A stretch of DNA of 64,000 nucleotides, from contig MU831852.1 of NCBI GenBank assembly GCA_029204225.1, positions 36,398 to 100,397 of the forward strand. Direction: 5' to 3'. Made by a program: the position numbers and the translations under genes. Positions 46,681-58,264 of this stretch are shown piece after piece. The number at the start of each line of letters is the position of its first letter. The stretch's first letter is position 1. The notes beneath the pieces are model-generated. The model was not told the origin of the DNA. It was given only the letters and a program-made list of their open reading frames with translations, and made no database searches. The stretch is from Diphasiastrum complanatum (taxonomy: Eukaryota; Streptophyta; Lycopodiopsida; Lycopodiales; Lycopodiaceae).

Positions 46681-47092
46681 GTGAAAAAAGTGGATCTTGA
46701 ATGGATCCAAACTCCCAAAATACTTGGCTAAGATCTTTGCACAACAAGCTACAAAAGCTAGGAATGGCAAAGCATCCTAATGCTACCTTTGATACACATG
46801 AACTTGACAAAGCATTCAAGACACAAAAAAAACTTATGAAAGATACTGATGGCAGCCAAAAATAGTAGCAAACAGGCCGTGGAATAGCACCCTACCACTT
46901 TTGGATAGCACCTAAGATCATACACAAGAGCTTGAGACAATACACAAAGCAATGCTCACAATGGAGGAAGAAACTATGACAATGATCTACTGATCTCTCT
47001 CAACAATACAATAAGTTTCTCCAACCTGTTTCTCTATGCATTTTCTACTATTTATGGATGAGAAAGATGACTCTGTCTCCTCTCTCTAAAAG
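46681..47092. other. Short stretch between copia fragments
   Basis: No recognised feature. Its right end is the inferred inversion breakpoint at about 47092. Confidence 0.45.
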
Positions 47093-49187
47093 GTACTATG
47101 GAGCAAAAAGAGCCAATGGCATTCTTGTTCATAGTGATCTGTGTGGACCAATACAAACTAGGTCCATTAGTGGTTGTTACTATTTCATCACATTCATTGA
47201 TGACTATAGTAGACATATCTGGATTTATTTCATAAGCAAGAAATCTGATGCTTTTGCCAAGTTTAGAGAGTTCAAGGCTCTAGTTGAAAAACAAACAGGT
47301 TGTTATATTAAGACCCTCAGATCAGATGGTGGCGGTGAGTATTTTTCAACAGAGTTTATAAATTTCTGCAAGGATCAGGGGCCCTAAACCCTAAACCCTA
47401 AACCCTATTTACCACAACAGAACGGAGTTGCAGAACGGAAAAACAAATCCATTGTGGAGATGGCTACGACAATGCTTAAGAGCAAGGGTTTGCCAAATAC
47501 TTTTTGGGCAGAAGCATGCAATACAGCTACTCATATCTTGAATCGGTGTCCTACGAAGTTCGTGGAGGGTAAGACACCTTACGAAGCTTTTACTGGAAAG
47601 AAACCTAATGTTTCTCATTTACTAATATTTGGTTGTGATGCTTACGCTCATGTACCTGATGAAAAACGAAAGAAGCTGGATGCAAAAGCTATTAAGTGTA
47701 TTTTTCTTGGATATGATGAAAGAGCCAAGACATACAGGATGTATTGAGCTACCTGATGGTAAGACACGTATCACTTGCAAATGGATATACAAGATCAAAT
47801 ATGGAGTTGATGGGCAACTCAACAAGTAAAAAGCATGGTTGGTTGTGAGAGGATTTGAGCAGCAGGAAGGTATTGATTTTGAAGAAACCTTCGCACCCGT
47901 AGCTAAGATGGTAACTATACGTTCTATCATTGCTATTTCTGCTTTCTATAGTTGGAAGATCCAGCAAATGGACATTAAATCTGCTTTTCTTAATGGAGTG
48001 CTGGATGAAGAGGTGTACTTAGTACAACCTCAAGGAGTTGTTCAGCTAGGGAGAGAGCATCTCATTTGTAAGCTCAACAAAGCCATTTATGGATTGAAAC
48101 AAGCACCACGGGAGTGGTATTCTTGCATTGATGAACACTTCAAGCGAAGGGGAATGATAAAGAGTGATGCTGATTCTAATCTTTACATTCTAAGACAAGA
48201 TTCAGATATAGTGTTCATTGTGTTGTACGTGGATGATTTGATTACTACAGGAAGTAATGAGAGCTTAATTGATGAAATAAAATCAGATCTTTCAAAGCTT
48301 TTGACATGAGTGATCTAGGATTGATGCACTATTGTCTTGGCATTGAAGTATGGCAAAAGAAAGACACGGTCTTTCTTACACAAAGCAAATATGCACGATA
48401 TTTGCTTTATAAGTTCAATATGCAAGATTGTAAGCCTTTGAGTAGACCTATGGATGTCAACATGAAGCTTACTGCATATGATGAATCTGAGAAAGTGGAT
48501 GCTTATTTGTATAGACAGCTGGTGGGTAGTTTGATTTATTTGATACACACACGACCTGATATTTCTTATATTGTTGGTGTTGCTAGTCAATTTATGCAAG
48601 ATCCTAGTCAAGCACACTGAAAGTCTGCTAAATGTATTCTCATATACATTCGAGGGACATTGAATTTTGGTTTGAAGTATGATCAGCCTGAAGCGCCAAT
48701 GTTGGTAGGTTATACAGATGCCGATTGGGCAGGTAATATTGATGACAGAAGATCTACTAGTGGTCATATATTCAGTTATGGTACAGCTGCAATTTCATGG
48801 AGCAGCAAAAAGCAACCTACAGTAGCCTTATCATCGACGGAAGCTGAATATCGAGCACTCAACAATGCTACACAAGAAGCAGTAAGGTTATGAAGATTGC
48901 TTGTGGATTCAGGCCAACCACAGGTGGATGCGACTACTATATCTTGCCATAATCAAAGTTGCATTCACCTTGCCAAAAAACCAATTTTACATTCTCGAAC
49001 CAAGCACATCGAAATACACTACCATTTTGTTCGAGAGAAAATTATTGATGGAGCCATTGATCTTGTTTTTTGTAAATCTGAAGATCAAATGGCAGATATT
49101 TTTACTAAGTCATTAGGTAGATGTAAATTTGAGAGGTTTCGTACTCTATTAGGGATAGAAAAATGTAATTTTATCATTGAGGGAGAG
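47093..49187 (+). pseudogene. 3' half of the split Ty1/copia polyprotein (integrase core, RT, RNase H)
   Basis: It starts mid-integrase with [16 protein letters not shown] (first catalytic Asp), [13 protein letters not shown] and [10 protein letters not shown] (second Asp), then, after a telomere-like interruption, PQQNGVAERKN (catalytic Glu) and FWAEACNTATHILNRCPTK. A deletion near 47747 removes the linker before RT. RT reads FEETFAPVAKMVTIR, QMDIKSAFLNG, YGLKQAPREWY and the catalytic YVDDLITTG; a frameshift near 48305 precedes DLGLMHYCLGIEVW. RNase H shows YTDADWAGN, STSGH and ALSSTEAEY and ends HSRTKHIEIHYHFVRE and MADIFTK. Only a few stops, so it is one of the younger copies here. The polypurine tract GAGGGAGAG sits at 49179-49187. 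Confidence 0.93.
47382..47407 (+). repeat. Interstitial telomeric repeat (CCCTAAA)3CCCTA inside the integrase
   Basis: Three perfect copies of the plant telomere unit plus a partial one. They occupy the place of the short region that in related integrases separates the CKDQG block from PQQNGVAERKN. Confidence 0.95.
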
Positions 49188-49449
49188 TGTTAGAAAACAA
49201 TGATAAACTTCATTGTTACTGTTTACGATGCACATTAATGTTGACAGCTGTGACCAGTTGTCAATAGCCGTAGGCTAGTCTATTATTCTGCTCGTAGGTT
49301 TTCTCTCTCTATCAGGGTTTAGGGTTTATTTGTACATTTCACATTCTGTATGAGTTAGTGTGATAGAGTGACAGTGTGTGTTCTTCTTCCGCCTTCTTGT
49401 GGTGATTGCTTATGGTGAATGCTTGATGTTGCATATCTAATTCTTGACA
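49188..49449 (+). repeat. 3' LTR of the split copia element
   Basis: 262 bp, TGTTAGAAAA...TTCTTGACA, following the polypurine tract directly. It is the reverse complement of 44256-44517 with few differences. The next five bases are GGTGT. Confidence 0.93.
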
Positions 49450-49533
49450 GGTGTGACCAATAATCTCAAACACTGGAGGGCAGGTCTACCATATTAGGAC
49501 TATTCCAGGTCCTTAACCGAATATGGCTATAAC
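49450..49533 (-). mobile_element. Gypsy LTR start fragment flanking the split copia
   Basis: On the minus strand it begins TGTTATAGCC and includes CCTCCAGTGTTTGAGATTAT; it parallels the first 130 bp of the LTR at 41066 (ATTCGGTATAGTCC, ACTCCAGTGAATCAAGC). To its right, purine-rich sequence and GAGGACAAAACC-like sequence match the gypsy 3' end. Confidence 0.62.
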
Positions 49534-52153
49534 ATTCTTCCTTCCTTAAACAGGTTTTGTCCTCAGAATGAAAAAAAAGAAAACATGAAACCATTCCTAA
49601 AGCTTTCAAATTGTACCCATGAACCATTATTCTTTATTTGATCTTTTCATCTGAATAAGCACTCAGAGATGCAACAATTTTTTAATTGGTTGTCTCTACT
49701 CGTGGATACAAACTCAAATTCCCAAGATACGCCAAGCTATAAATATTCCAAATGGGTTGATCTACTCCAAAACAAAAGTTTATCACCTTCATGTAACCCC
49801 AATTACATGAATCATTGGGTGAATTACTTTATTTCAGAAATCAAATCCAAAAGCTAAAAAAATTTCATTTCAATTTCTTATAGTAAATAAGGCTTCTTGG
49901 TATAAATATTCTTAGAATATTCAACTATTCTAAAATACTATAATTCAGTCATCTAAAATCTCTAGGAGATCCATCAAGTCTCAGATAAATATAACTCGAA
50001 CCATAGTACTACAATTACTTTGATGAGTTAACAATCCCATTTCTAGCATCATATGCAAGAAATCAGCATGTATCCGTATCTTAATAGATTTATCTGTCTC
50101 CTATAAAATTGGAGATTTAGACTGAACTTTGTACACAAGCACTTATAGACTACAATCTGTAAAGAAAGCAATTCCTCATAAGTAACCAATTACTTAATGA
50201 AAAGGCCTATGAGATTCATACAATCTCAAGTATGCACTGGAGTAAAGGAATTTAGAGTTCAAATAATAGATCTAAATTTTTGACTCACCCAATTGATCAA
50301 GAATTACTCATTATCTTAAGAATCTTCACATTTTCTTATAATATTCAAATGATCTTTAAGTATTAGTTTATGATCTGTCAATCATAAATATTTAGAATCT
50401 TATGATATGTCAATCATATTTTACAAGATTCCAAAATCATACTTAATCATTGAAAAATACTGGAGTATATGCACAACATACAACTCAAGAAATATAAGAA
50501 TCACTCAGAAATCTTTTCCACAAGGAAAATCACTGGATTCCAAAAATATTATTTCAAACTGATTCTTAATCAAATTATGAGTTCCAAATTCTACAATCAA
50601 CCAAAAAAATTAAAGACCTTTATAACATTCGTCTTTAACAATATAAACTTTATACGATCTCTTAGAATAGCATCTAGAGATTACAAAGTTATGTTGAATT
50701 CCCAAAATCCAGTTTACCATTCTTGGAACCATTAGGATTTGGTATCCAATGAGCTCACAGGGATACTATCACTAATTAATCAAGTTTATTTCTCAACTGA
50801 GAAATACTCATCCACAAATTTAGTATCTCATGCACACAATTCCTCGATGAATCTAAATGACTCATAAATTATGTGTCTTACAAGCAATACACACAAAACA
50901 AATAGTTTTTGGTGAATTCTCTTCACACTATCCGTTTTACCAATTAACTTCCACAAGAGTAGATCAGCTACTCAAGTTAATTGCTCATGATTTAGAAATC
51001 TTAAATGTCTAGGTGCAGATCTTATTTATACTAGTATAACACCACATTCAGATCATTATCCAAATCATTTTTAAAGTTAACCTATAGATCTATTAGAACA
51101 TATCTGTTAACTTTGCAAGTACTTGTCAAACACAATACTTGATCATATGTCTATGTTCAACGACTAGGCTAAGTGCACCAGATAACCTTAGTAACCAGGA
51201 ATTCATAGCAGATCCAAACAATATTAATCGTGCACATATGAGAAAAATCTCACTATGACCCAGTACACAAACCCTTATGTCCTTATCTAGCAGATTCCTC
51301 CAAAATCCGCTTATGTTACTCACATATCTCACTAAGAATCTTGTAACTCAGCTACAGAAGTTTCTATTTCTCTTGAGTAGATAACATATCTGGGAAATCT
51401 CTGAAGTGAATAATTCCACATCACAAGTTTTCCAACCATCATACTCTTATCAACAAAATTCCTTTAATCATTCAACCTACTTCAGCTCTTAGTGCACAAA
51501 CTAAGATTAGGCTGACTTATACCGACATCTTTGGTTAGAATTAAAACTTTATCCCTCTGATCCAATCCATAACTAAATGGTACTTGGTAACTAATCAGTG
51601 AACCATAATTTAATCTTTACCACTACTTCCCATATTCATGAATATCTCATAGCTCAAAAACCTCCAAATTTTCTCTAGTTCCAGATTATTCAGAATAATC
51701 ACTAGAGATTTCCTCTATACCACTGGATAATTCCACCATTGTATATAAACTGGATTCCACAAAAGAAATCTATGCAACTGGTTGATCTCATGAAAGTCTG
51801 ATATCCTTTTTTTTTTCCCTTTTAAAAGAAATTTCACGATCAAAAAGTTTCCAGAAGATAACGTACAAGATATTTAAGATTTGAAAAAGTCAGTAATGAG
51901 TATTCAATACTATTACAAACTTGACTTTTTTCTTAAAATCATAAAATATCTTATCCCGAGTGATAACTGGTCCATATCCTAAATTTTAAGTGCAATAGTT
52001 TTCTTTACAAAAATTATTCTCGTTTATGGAATTTTTATTGATATCAATATAGATTCTTACAATAAGGTTGTGTCCATAGTGTAATATTGGAATGCAATTT
52101 TCTATATTAATAAAAAGACATGACGATTGGCATGTATTTGCTAATAGTGAATC
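49534..52153. other. AT-rich gene-free stretch
   Basis: 2.6 kb without a recognised domain. Some could be the unrecognisably decayed internal region of the minus-strand gypsy element whose LTR start lies at 49533. Confidence 0.45.
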
Positions 52154-53017
52154 TTAGTTTTCCTCCATAATCTGAATTGTTTCGCCAATATACTTCGCAT
52201 TTGATCTCGAGCTCATGTCTTTTACGTACCTGCATAAAACTAATACAAAGTGAGTTACAATTAGTACAGATATTGTATTAGAAAGTTTTACCAACTCAAT
52301 CTAACTGTTTTTGATCTCGTGCTTATCTTTAATGAGTTTTTTACATCATTATATATCTTGCAACGAAATGATTCTGAAACTGCAGCATCTAGTGCAATCC
52401 ATTCATCACTTTCAAAACTAGGTAATGGAATTGGGACTATTTGTCCAAAATTTTCTTTTGTGTCAGGAATGTACATTAATTCATTAAAAAAGATCCTACT
52501 ATAAGCTAGATCTTTTGTAGTTCTACCTCGATATTGCAGTTGTCCAATATCAGTGTGAATAACATCTAACACATCTGCTAGAGATCCACTGGGTTCCCAT
52601 TCAATAATATTGGATGGATATAATCTGCAAGAAGATAATGATCAAATTGGCAAGTAAACTATTAGATATTTATGAATGACAAAAATCTAAGTATCAAAAA
52701 TATCAATACTCATAGTTGTTTTTTTTTGTGATCTTGAAGGTTGAATCCTTGCACATTTATCTCTGAATGCATATATACATGTTGGACTAGAATTTCATAA
52801 ATAGATTTTCCTCTTGATGATGTTCTGAAATCCAAAATTTTGATCGATAAGATAGTTTTGACCTTTAGCTTTTTCGAAATGCTCCTCTTGATGATGGATG
52901 CATCAAAACCCAAGAGTTTTTTGAATATTTTTTTGGAACCCATAATCCATTATCATCTTTCTCGTTGAATAGAAGCACAGAGTCGATTGAGGAGCACGGC
53001 TTCCTTGATGGCGCCAT
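52154..53017 (-). CDS. Unrecognised candidate gene or gene fragment, at least two clean exons
   Basis: I do not recognise this protein. On the minus strand, exon 52624-52292 (acceptor TTCTTGCAG|A, donor TTG|GTAAAA) carries a 110-residue frame including WEPSGSLADVLDVIHTDIGQ and FESDEWIALDAAVSESFRC. It ends two bases into a codon; the next exon 52229-52154 (acceptor TTTATGCAG|G) completes W and continues YVKDMSSRSNAKYIGETIQ to a stop after IMEEN. The matching phase supports real splicing. An upstream part with ATG at 53017 (MAPSRKPCSSIDSVLLFNEK) has two overlapping frames, interchangeable at an A7 run near 52940, and no donor of the required phase was found. It may therefore be a pseudogene, or the first exon may differ. 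No transposon motif is present. Low complexity is absent, which favours a genuine coding origin. Confidence 0.42.
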
Positions 53018-54388
53018 TTGTAATGTGCATGCAAAAATCTGAAATAGTGAACTACGAATATGAAAATATGCTAGACAAAAAGCCATGAATCTGAAAATAT
53101 ATGTTGGCGTAAATTTGAAACACTGATCTATTTGGCACCATGAATTAACTCTAGTTAATCCTGTTAACCATGATTTGACAATGCATATACATTAATGGTA
53201 CATCGACTTTCTCATCTCAACCATTTGTCATATTCATTTTCAATATTTTTGGGTCTCTTCGGGCAGTGATGAGCTGGAAGGGCGGGCCTCATCAACCAAT
53301 AGCATTTCCACATGTTGCTAGACGAAACAACAATATATTTAAGAAGTTTTTATTTTATTTATATTTGAAAAATTCTACGTTACGTAGAACCCTGATTTCA
53401 AGGTTTCAATTGGTCCACATGGCAACAAAACTAAGAAAATAAAATAAAAAAAATCTTTTTCAAAGGCCCTCTTCGGGCTCTAAGTTTCTCCAATGTATAT
53501 TTTATGTTTTGGTTCATGTTTGATCAGTATCTCTTAGAGTTTGCATCTCATTTTGAATGTAGATGCTGATTTTTCTACATTGGTAGGATTGCTGGTTTGC
53601 TCTTTTTCGTAACCAAAGACCAGGGACATGGATTTGGATCTTGAATGATCTGAAATTCTTCACATCCACTAAGTGTGATTTAGATCTCCTAAGGTGTGTG
53701 AATGGACAATGATCAAGATTACATTGAGATTCAAGATCTATCTCTCTCAAAACAAAAACACTGTTACTACATGCATTTACTCAAAACCATAGTACATACA
53801 CACATGTGGGAAGTTGTCCTTTCAAAAAACTATGGAAAACGCCTACTCTCAGGTAGAGAGAGAAAGCAAGTAAACACTTAGACTCAGAAACTTGATTGAT
53901 TTCCAAATTACTTAGCACCAAATGAGAAGTACAATGATACTAGTAGATCCACGAGCTAATCCAAACTCAAACATGATTGGACCTCATATTTACAACCTCT
54001 TAATTCTATTGGACCAATAATGCATCCACCTCTTGATTCTATTGGATCATTTTCAAGCATAACTCAAATCCTATTGGATCATTGATGCTTCCACCTCTAA
54101 ATTCTATTGGACCTCTTGAACTTTGACTTGTCACACATCAAACTAAATCAAAACAGTTGTCAACAACCTATTTAGCTCGAGTTTCACCTCTTACACTACT
54201 TTGGCTCAATAGAGGTATTACATGTGGATTTGACCAATTTGCCATCTATGCCAATTTTGATTCTATCAATGTTGTACACCAAGATGCTTGACATAGAAAA
54301 ATGTAAGACCCCTACAACTAACATAGATAGCCTTTTTACATTTTTTGCACTCCTAAAAAGTTATATATTGAAGATTAAGCATTGATCT
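53018..54388. other. Gene-free stretch
   Basis: No recognised domain. The block from about 53980 to 54130 repeats TCTATTGGA.C-type phrases (three or four variants of ATTCTATTGGACC with CATCCACCTCTTGATTC). The right end may be the 3' LTR of the minus-strand copia fragment that follows. Confidence 0.4.
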
Positions 54389-54990
54389 TCATATTACTCC
54401 AAGATTAGATCTATGCTTGATGAAGACACTTTTGCTCAAAGGCTTGGTGAGTAGATCGGCAATACAAGAGGATGTGTTGACATGCTCCAAATAGATTTCT
54501 CCTCCAATAAGCTTTTCTCTCACAAAGTGGTGTGCCACTTCTATGTGCTTGCTCCTTGCATGGAATATGGGATTATTGGCAAGAGCTTGGGCCGAGATGT
54601 TGTCACATTTGATCATTGGTAGATCATCCTCCTTAATGCACTTTAGGTCCAATAACAATCTCTTGATCCAAAGCACCTCTTTGGTAGTGTGGTGAGTGCT
54701 TTGTACTTGGCCTCACATGAAGAAAAAGATATAGTATCTTGCTTTTTGGAAAGCCAAGATATTAGATTGCCTCCAAGAAATATGGTGTATGCACTTATGG
54801 ACTTTCGATCCAACTTATCACTTGCAAAGTCCGAATCCGAGTAGCCAATAATGGATATTAGCTTTACTTTTATAAAGTAGACCATAATCATAAAATGAAG
54901 ATATATACCTTAGCATCCTCTTGGCCATCTTTCAATGATGGATCTTTGGATCTTGCATAAATTGGCTCAACTTGTGCACACAAAAGCTCA
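54389..54990 (-). pseudogene. Ty1/copia RNase H fragment
   Basis: Minus-strand frames read GYSDSDFASDKLDRKSISAY, GGNLISWLSKKQDTISFSSC, then HARSKHIEVAHHFVREKL and CIADLLTKPLS, the copia RNase H in order. An internal frameshift lies near 54670. A weak end of RT (SQFMQDPK-like) is upstream at about 54950-54990. Confidence 0.88.
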
Positions 54991-55010
54991 AGTCGGTCCT
55001 AGTGATGGTA

Positions 55011-55066
55011 GGCCACCAAAGAAACTTGGGATGCCAAGCTAACCAACTGAGCCAACCTCGTTGGAC
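55011..55066 (-). mobile_element. tRNA-derived SINE (copy 3, 3'-truncated)
   Basis: The minus strand begins TCCAACGAGGTTGGCTCAGT and continues GGTTAGCTTGGCATCCCAAG and TTTCTTTGGT, aligned to copies 1 and 2 as far as the box B position, where similarity ends. Box A is intact (TGGCTCAGTTGG). No target-site duplication was found. Confidence 0.68.
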
Positions 55067-55319
55067 TTTTTGCCATACAATGAGCTGGCATATGTGACAC
55101 TCACAACATTACAAACATAGGGCCTATGATTTTACGACTTGTACAAGCCCGCACAAATGTGTATTGGACCTCGACCTCATCTATATGATCACATGTGTGA
55201 GAGTTTGATCTAGTGTAAATTCACATGTATATTCACCACATGTGTGTACAGATTGCATCGATGATAGTATAGTGACCACGTGTGTACAGACTGAGTGATG
55301 ACGCCTTTCATTAGAATGG

Positions 55320-55438
55320 GCACAAGCATTTAATGCCAGGTGCCCATCCAAGGGCCCATGTGAAGTAAAAGAGTGGCAGAACCACTCTCTCACTTGACAT
55401 GCATCCTTGGATGGGCAACTGGCATTAAAATCCTGTGC
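55320..55438. other. Long hairpin: 57-nt arms, 5-nt loop
   Basis: The arms 55320-55376 and 55382-55438 are reverse complements at 47 of 57 positions by my count, without gaps, around a CAGAA loop. The best stem segments are TTTAATGCCAG, TGCCCATCCAAGG and AGAGTGG. It lies about 150 bp upstream of the TATA box of the Dabb gene. It may be a miniature foldback element, an inverted-repeat siRNA locus or a young miRNA precursor; it carries no protein. Confidence 0.8.
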
Positions 55439-55586
55439 ATTTTTCATCCTCAGGCAGCGATGACAATATATATACACATCTGTGAGAGTTTGAACCAATG
55501 ATCCGATGGACAATGGTTAGTGCCCTGGCTCAAGTCCTTTGCACCAATCAAATTCATGGGGCACGGAGTTTTTAAGTCTTCTCTCT

Positions 55587-55594
55587 TATAAAAA
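55587..55594 (+). promoter_or_regulatory. TATA box of the Dabb gene
   Basis: TATAAAAA, preceded by CT-rich sequence, 80 bp before the proposed ATG (55674). Transcription would start near 55615-55625, leaving a leader of about 50-60 nt. Confidence 0.65.
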
Positions 55595-55673
55595 TGTGAT
55601 ACCTGACTGGCATCTCCCACTCAACTCTTTTTTTGTTTTTCTTGGTATCAGCATCTCGACCTATGCTTCCTTC

Positions 55674-57614
55674 ATGCCACTCTCCTTCTCCTTCTCCGCA
55701 TCTGCTGCTGCTGCTTCTGCTCGTCCTTCAACCTCTCTCCTTCATATTCAGGTATCATCATCGATCCTTTTCTTTTCTGTTTCTGTTGTTGTTGTTTGGG
55801 TTGTCCATTGATCATGCTTCCATCTTCTTAGATTTTGAGACTGATTTACTTAGCTTCAAGTTTAGTCCTCTTTCAAAAGTTTCGGTTCTGCTGCTTTAGT
55901 TTTGATAATTGTGGAAATGGGATGTTTTAAATAGGGCGTATGTATTCTCTCCTGTTGGATTTTAGGTGTTTGGAATAGCGATGCCGTATCTGGTTAACAA
56001 GAAATAGGAGCGTCTCATTTCTGTGGTTTTTGTACTTGACAAATGAATGGGAAAAGTGGCAAGACATGGCGATACATAGTTGTTTTCTTCCGTTTTCAGC
56101 TATTATTTAGGGCAAATGAAGTTTTGTTAGATCTTATGAAACCGAAAGAGTTGGAGGAACGCATCATTAGTATGATGATAAGCAGTGTTCGCTCGTTTAT
56201 AAGTAATATGGAAGAAGAATATGAAATGCGACCTGCCACTAGCTTTAGCAGGGGTGGGACACTGTAAGCCGTACATACCAAAGAGCATGAAGTTTACTTA
56301 TGTGTTAAATAGTGCCGTCTCTTCCTTGAAGGGATGGAAAAGCCAAATTCTGAGGTAACAGAGTCAGATCTGGTCACAGATAAACCACAATTGGATATTA
56401 TTGACTGTAAACACCTTTGCAACATTTCCCAGTTGTGGATAAGTTCTGAAGGGTATGAAGCTAGTTTTGGATCTACTTTTAAAACAGGTAATTGTATTGA
56501 CCGGTCTTGCTGTTTTTCAATGTTCATAACCATATACTGCATATATTGTGCCTGAAGTTTCTACGCATAAAAGCCTAAATTATGATCTGGTAGACACCGT
56601 ACACTTCAAGCTTATTTCGTTGTAAAGAAGGGGTTAGTAAGCATTGCATTCAGTAGTCTGTGATGGGAAATTCAGGTCCTTGAACTTGGACGATCTATCA
56701 GTTATATCAGGATAGAATTGGAAACTATAAAGATAAGTAGCTTCAAAACTGTTTGTTTTGCATTAACAGTCTCAATTGCAAACCACTCTCTGCAGATCTT
56801 GAGATCGCGCATGATACTCGTTGACCTCATTGTTTTACAGGAAAATCTGACAGGCAAATGTGCTTCTAATGTTATGTTGTGGCGATTCACAAAAGTAAAC
56901 AATCTTAAAGTTTGCAAGGTCGGATTGCAAAAGGCTGCTTCGAAGTATTCAACATTAGTTACCATGTCGGCTTCTGCTACAGTTGTAGATCATGTGGTTC
57001 TTTTCAAGGTGAAACCTGAAACGCCTGCAGACAAGACCCAAGCTATGCTGGATGGTCTACGTGGGCTTAGCGTGCTAGATGGGGTATTGCAGCTCACTGT
57101 TGCTCCAGCTTTAAATTTGTGGCCGGCTCAGACATCATGGGCTGCTGGTTTTACTCATGCCTTGCACGGTCGCTACAAGGACAAGGCATCTCTTGATGCT
57201 TATACAATCTCATCTGCGCATGTTAGTGTTGTAGAGAACAATGTGAAACCTATTATTGACGGTTTATTGGCAGTAGACTGGGAAGCAAGTCCATCACCTC
57301 CAGTAGAAGAAGATTTTGGCGTCCTTCGCATTGCACTGTTGAAGCTTAAAGAAGGGCTGACAGAAGAAGATGTCACAGGAATTTTGGGGACATTTAACAG
57401 CTATCCAAGTACCTTTCCGTCTGTTGTTCAAGTGAGTGCAGGTCCAAATTTCTCACCAGTAAGGGCACAGGGTTTCAATTATGGCTACTTGGCTCAGTTT
57501 AAGAGCGTGAAGGAGCTAGAGGAGTTGACAGCAAATCCTGACCATGTAGCTCTGATGGAAAGTAAAGTTAACCCTCATGTAGAATCATTCATACTAGTGG
57601 ATGCTTTGAAATAA
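55674..57614 (+). CDS. Tandem stress-responsive A/B barrel (Dabb) protein, UP3-like; 2 exons
   Basis: Exons 55674-55751 and 56841-57614 join in phase 0 (CATATTCAG|gtatc ... ttttacag|GAAAAT), giving 283 residues. Residues 1-67 are rich in Ser, Ala and basic residues with no acid cluster (MPLSFSFSASAAAASARPST), like an organelle transit peptide. The first Dabb domain (about 74-173) has VVDHVVLFKVKPE and KASLDAYTISSAHVSVVE; the second (about 185-281) has FGVLRIALLKLKEGL and VESFILVD. Tandem Dabb proteins fold as an internal dimer of alpha+beta barrels; in Arabidopsis the relative UP3 is peroxisomal, but here there is no C-terminal SKL-type signal (ends DALK). Biochemical activity of the family is not settled. 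The ATG at 56964 (ACCATGTC) would give a 216-residue protein lacking the transit region. An out-of-frame ATG at 55663 overlaps the start and could lower translation. No reading-frame damage. Confidence 0.85.
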
Positions 57615-58262
57615 AGTCAAGCTGAAGCAGCTAAAATAAGTGGACTTCTCTGGCTGGAACTATTCGTCTGGATTCTGATCCATGCACCCGGGTATGCAAC
57701 TATTACTATAAGACATATTTTCTCAATCAAGCATTGCAAGGATGCCGTGGTAGCCTTGATGGTTGCTCATCACGTTAATGGTTATAACAAGAATGGTTTT
57801 CTATTCCTTATTATGTTGGGTGTCACTGAAAAAACGTTATTTCCAACTTCAAATTTTCCAATCCTCAGCCGTTATGGAACTAACTGCTGCAGCTGCCAAT
57901 AGCAAAGAGAAACTGATTGAAAAGCCAACTTATCAAATATTAACTTGAAGATTGCTTAGGGGTCAGCGTTTTAGCATTATTGAATCTCAAGTTTGTCGAT
58001 CATGTAATCATGCCAATGTAATTACAACAGTAATGCAATTACATCACAGCTTACAGAATTTTTCAATCTTGTATGGTTTGAAATCTTTGGAATTGTCCTT
58101 GAAAGTACTGAAGTTGGGTGGCTGCAAAAAAGGGACACCCAAGAGCAGCCTATGCTCTAAATTTTGGCTATGCTTTGTAAACAAGCACTAGATCAAGCAT
58201 AGGCAAAAAATCATGAGCCACCATAGCCACCAAGGAAGGAGAAACCATCATTATTGGACAAC

Positions 58263-58264
<2 letters not shown>
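57615..58264. other. Dabb 3' flank and gene-free stretch
   Basis: Presumed 3' UTR then intergenic DNA, no further gene seen. The right part, up to 58416, is inside or near the 3' LTR of the minus-strand copia that follows. Confidence 0.4.

Noticed and set aside
41719-49449. Two independent, oppositely oriented copia fragments
   Set aside because: The exactly complementary domain content, equal LTR length, near-identical target flanks and the shared gypsy LTR context fit one inverted element better; independent truncation would need these coincidences.
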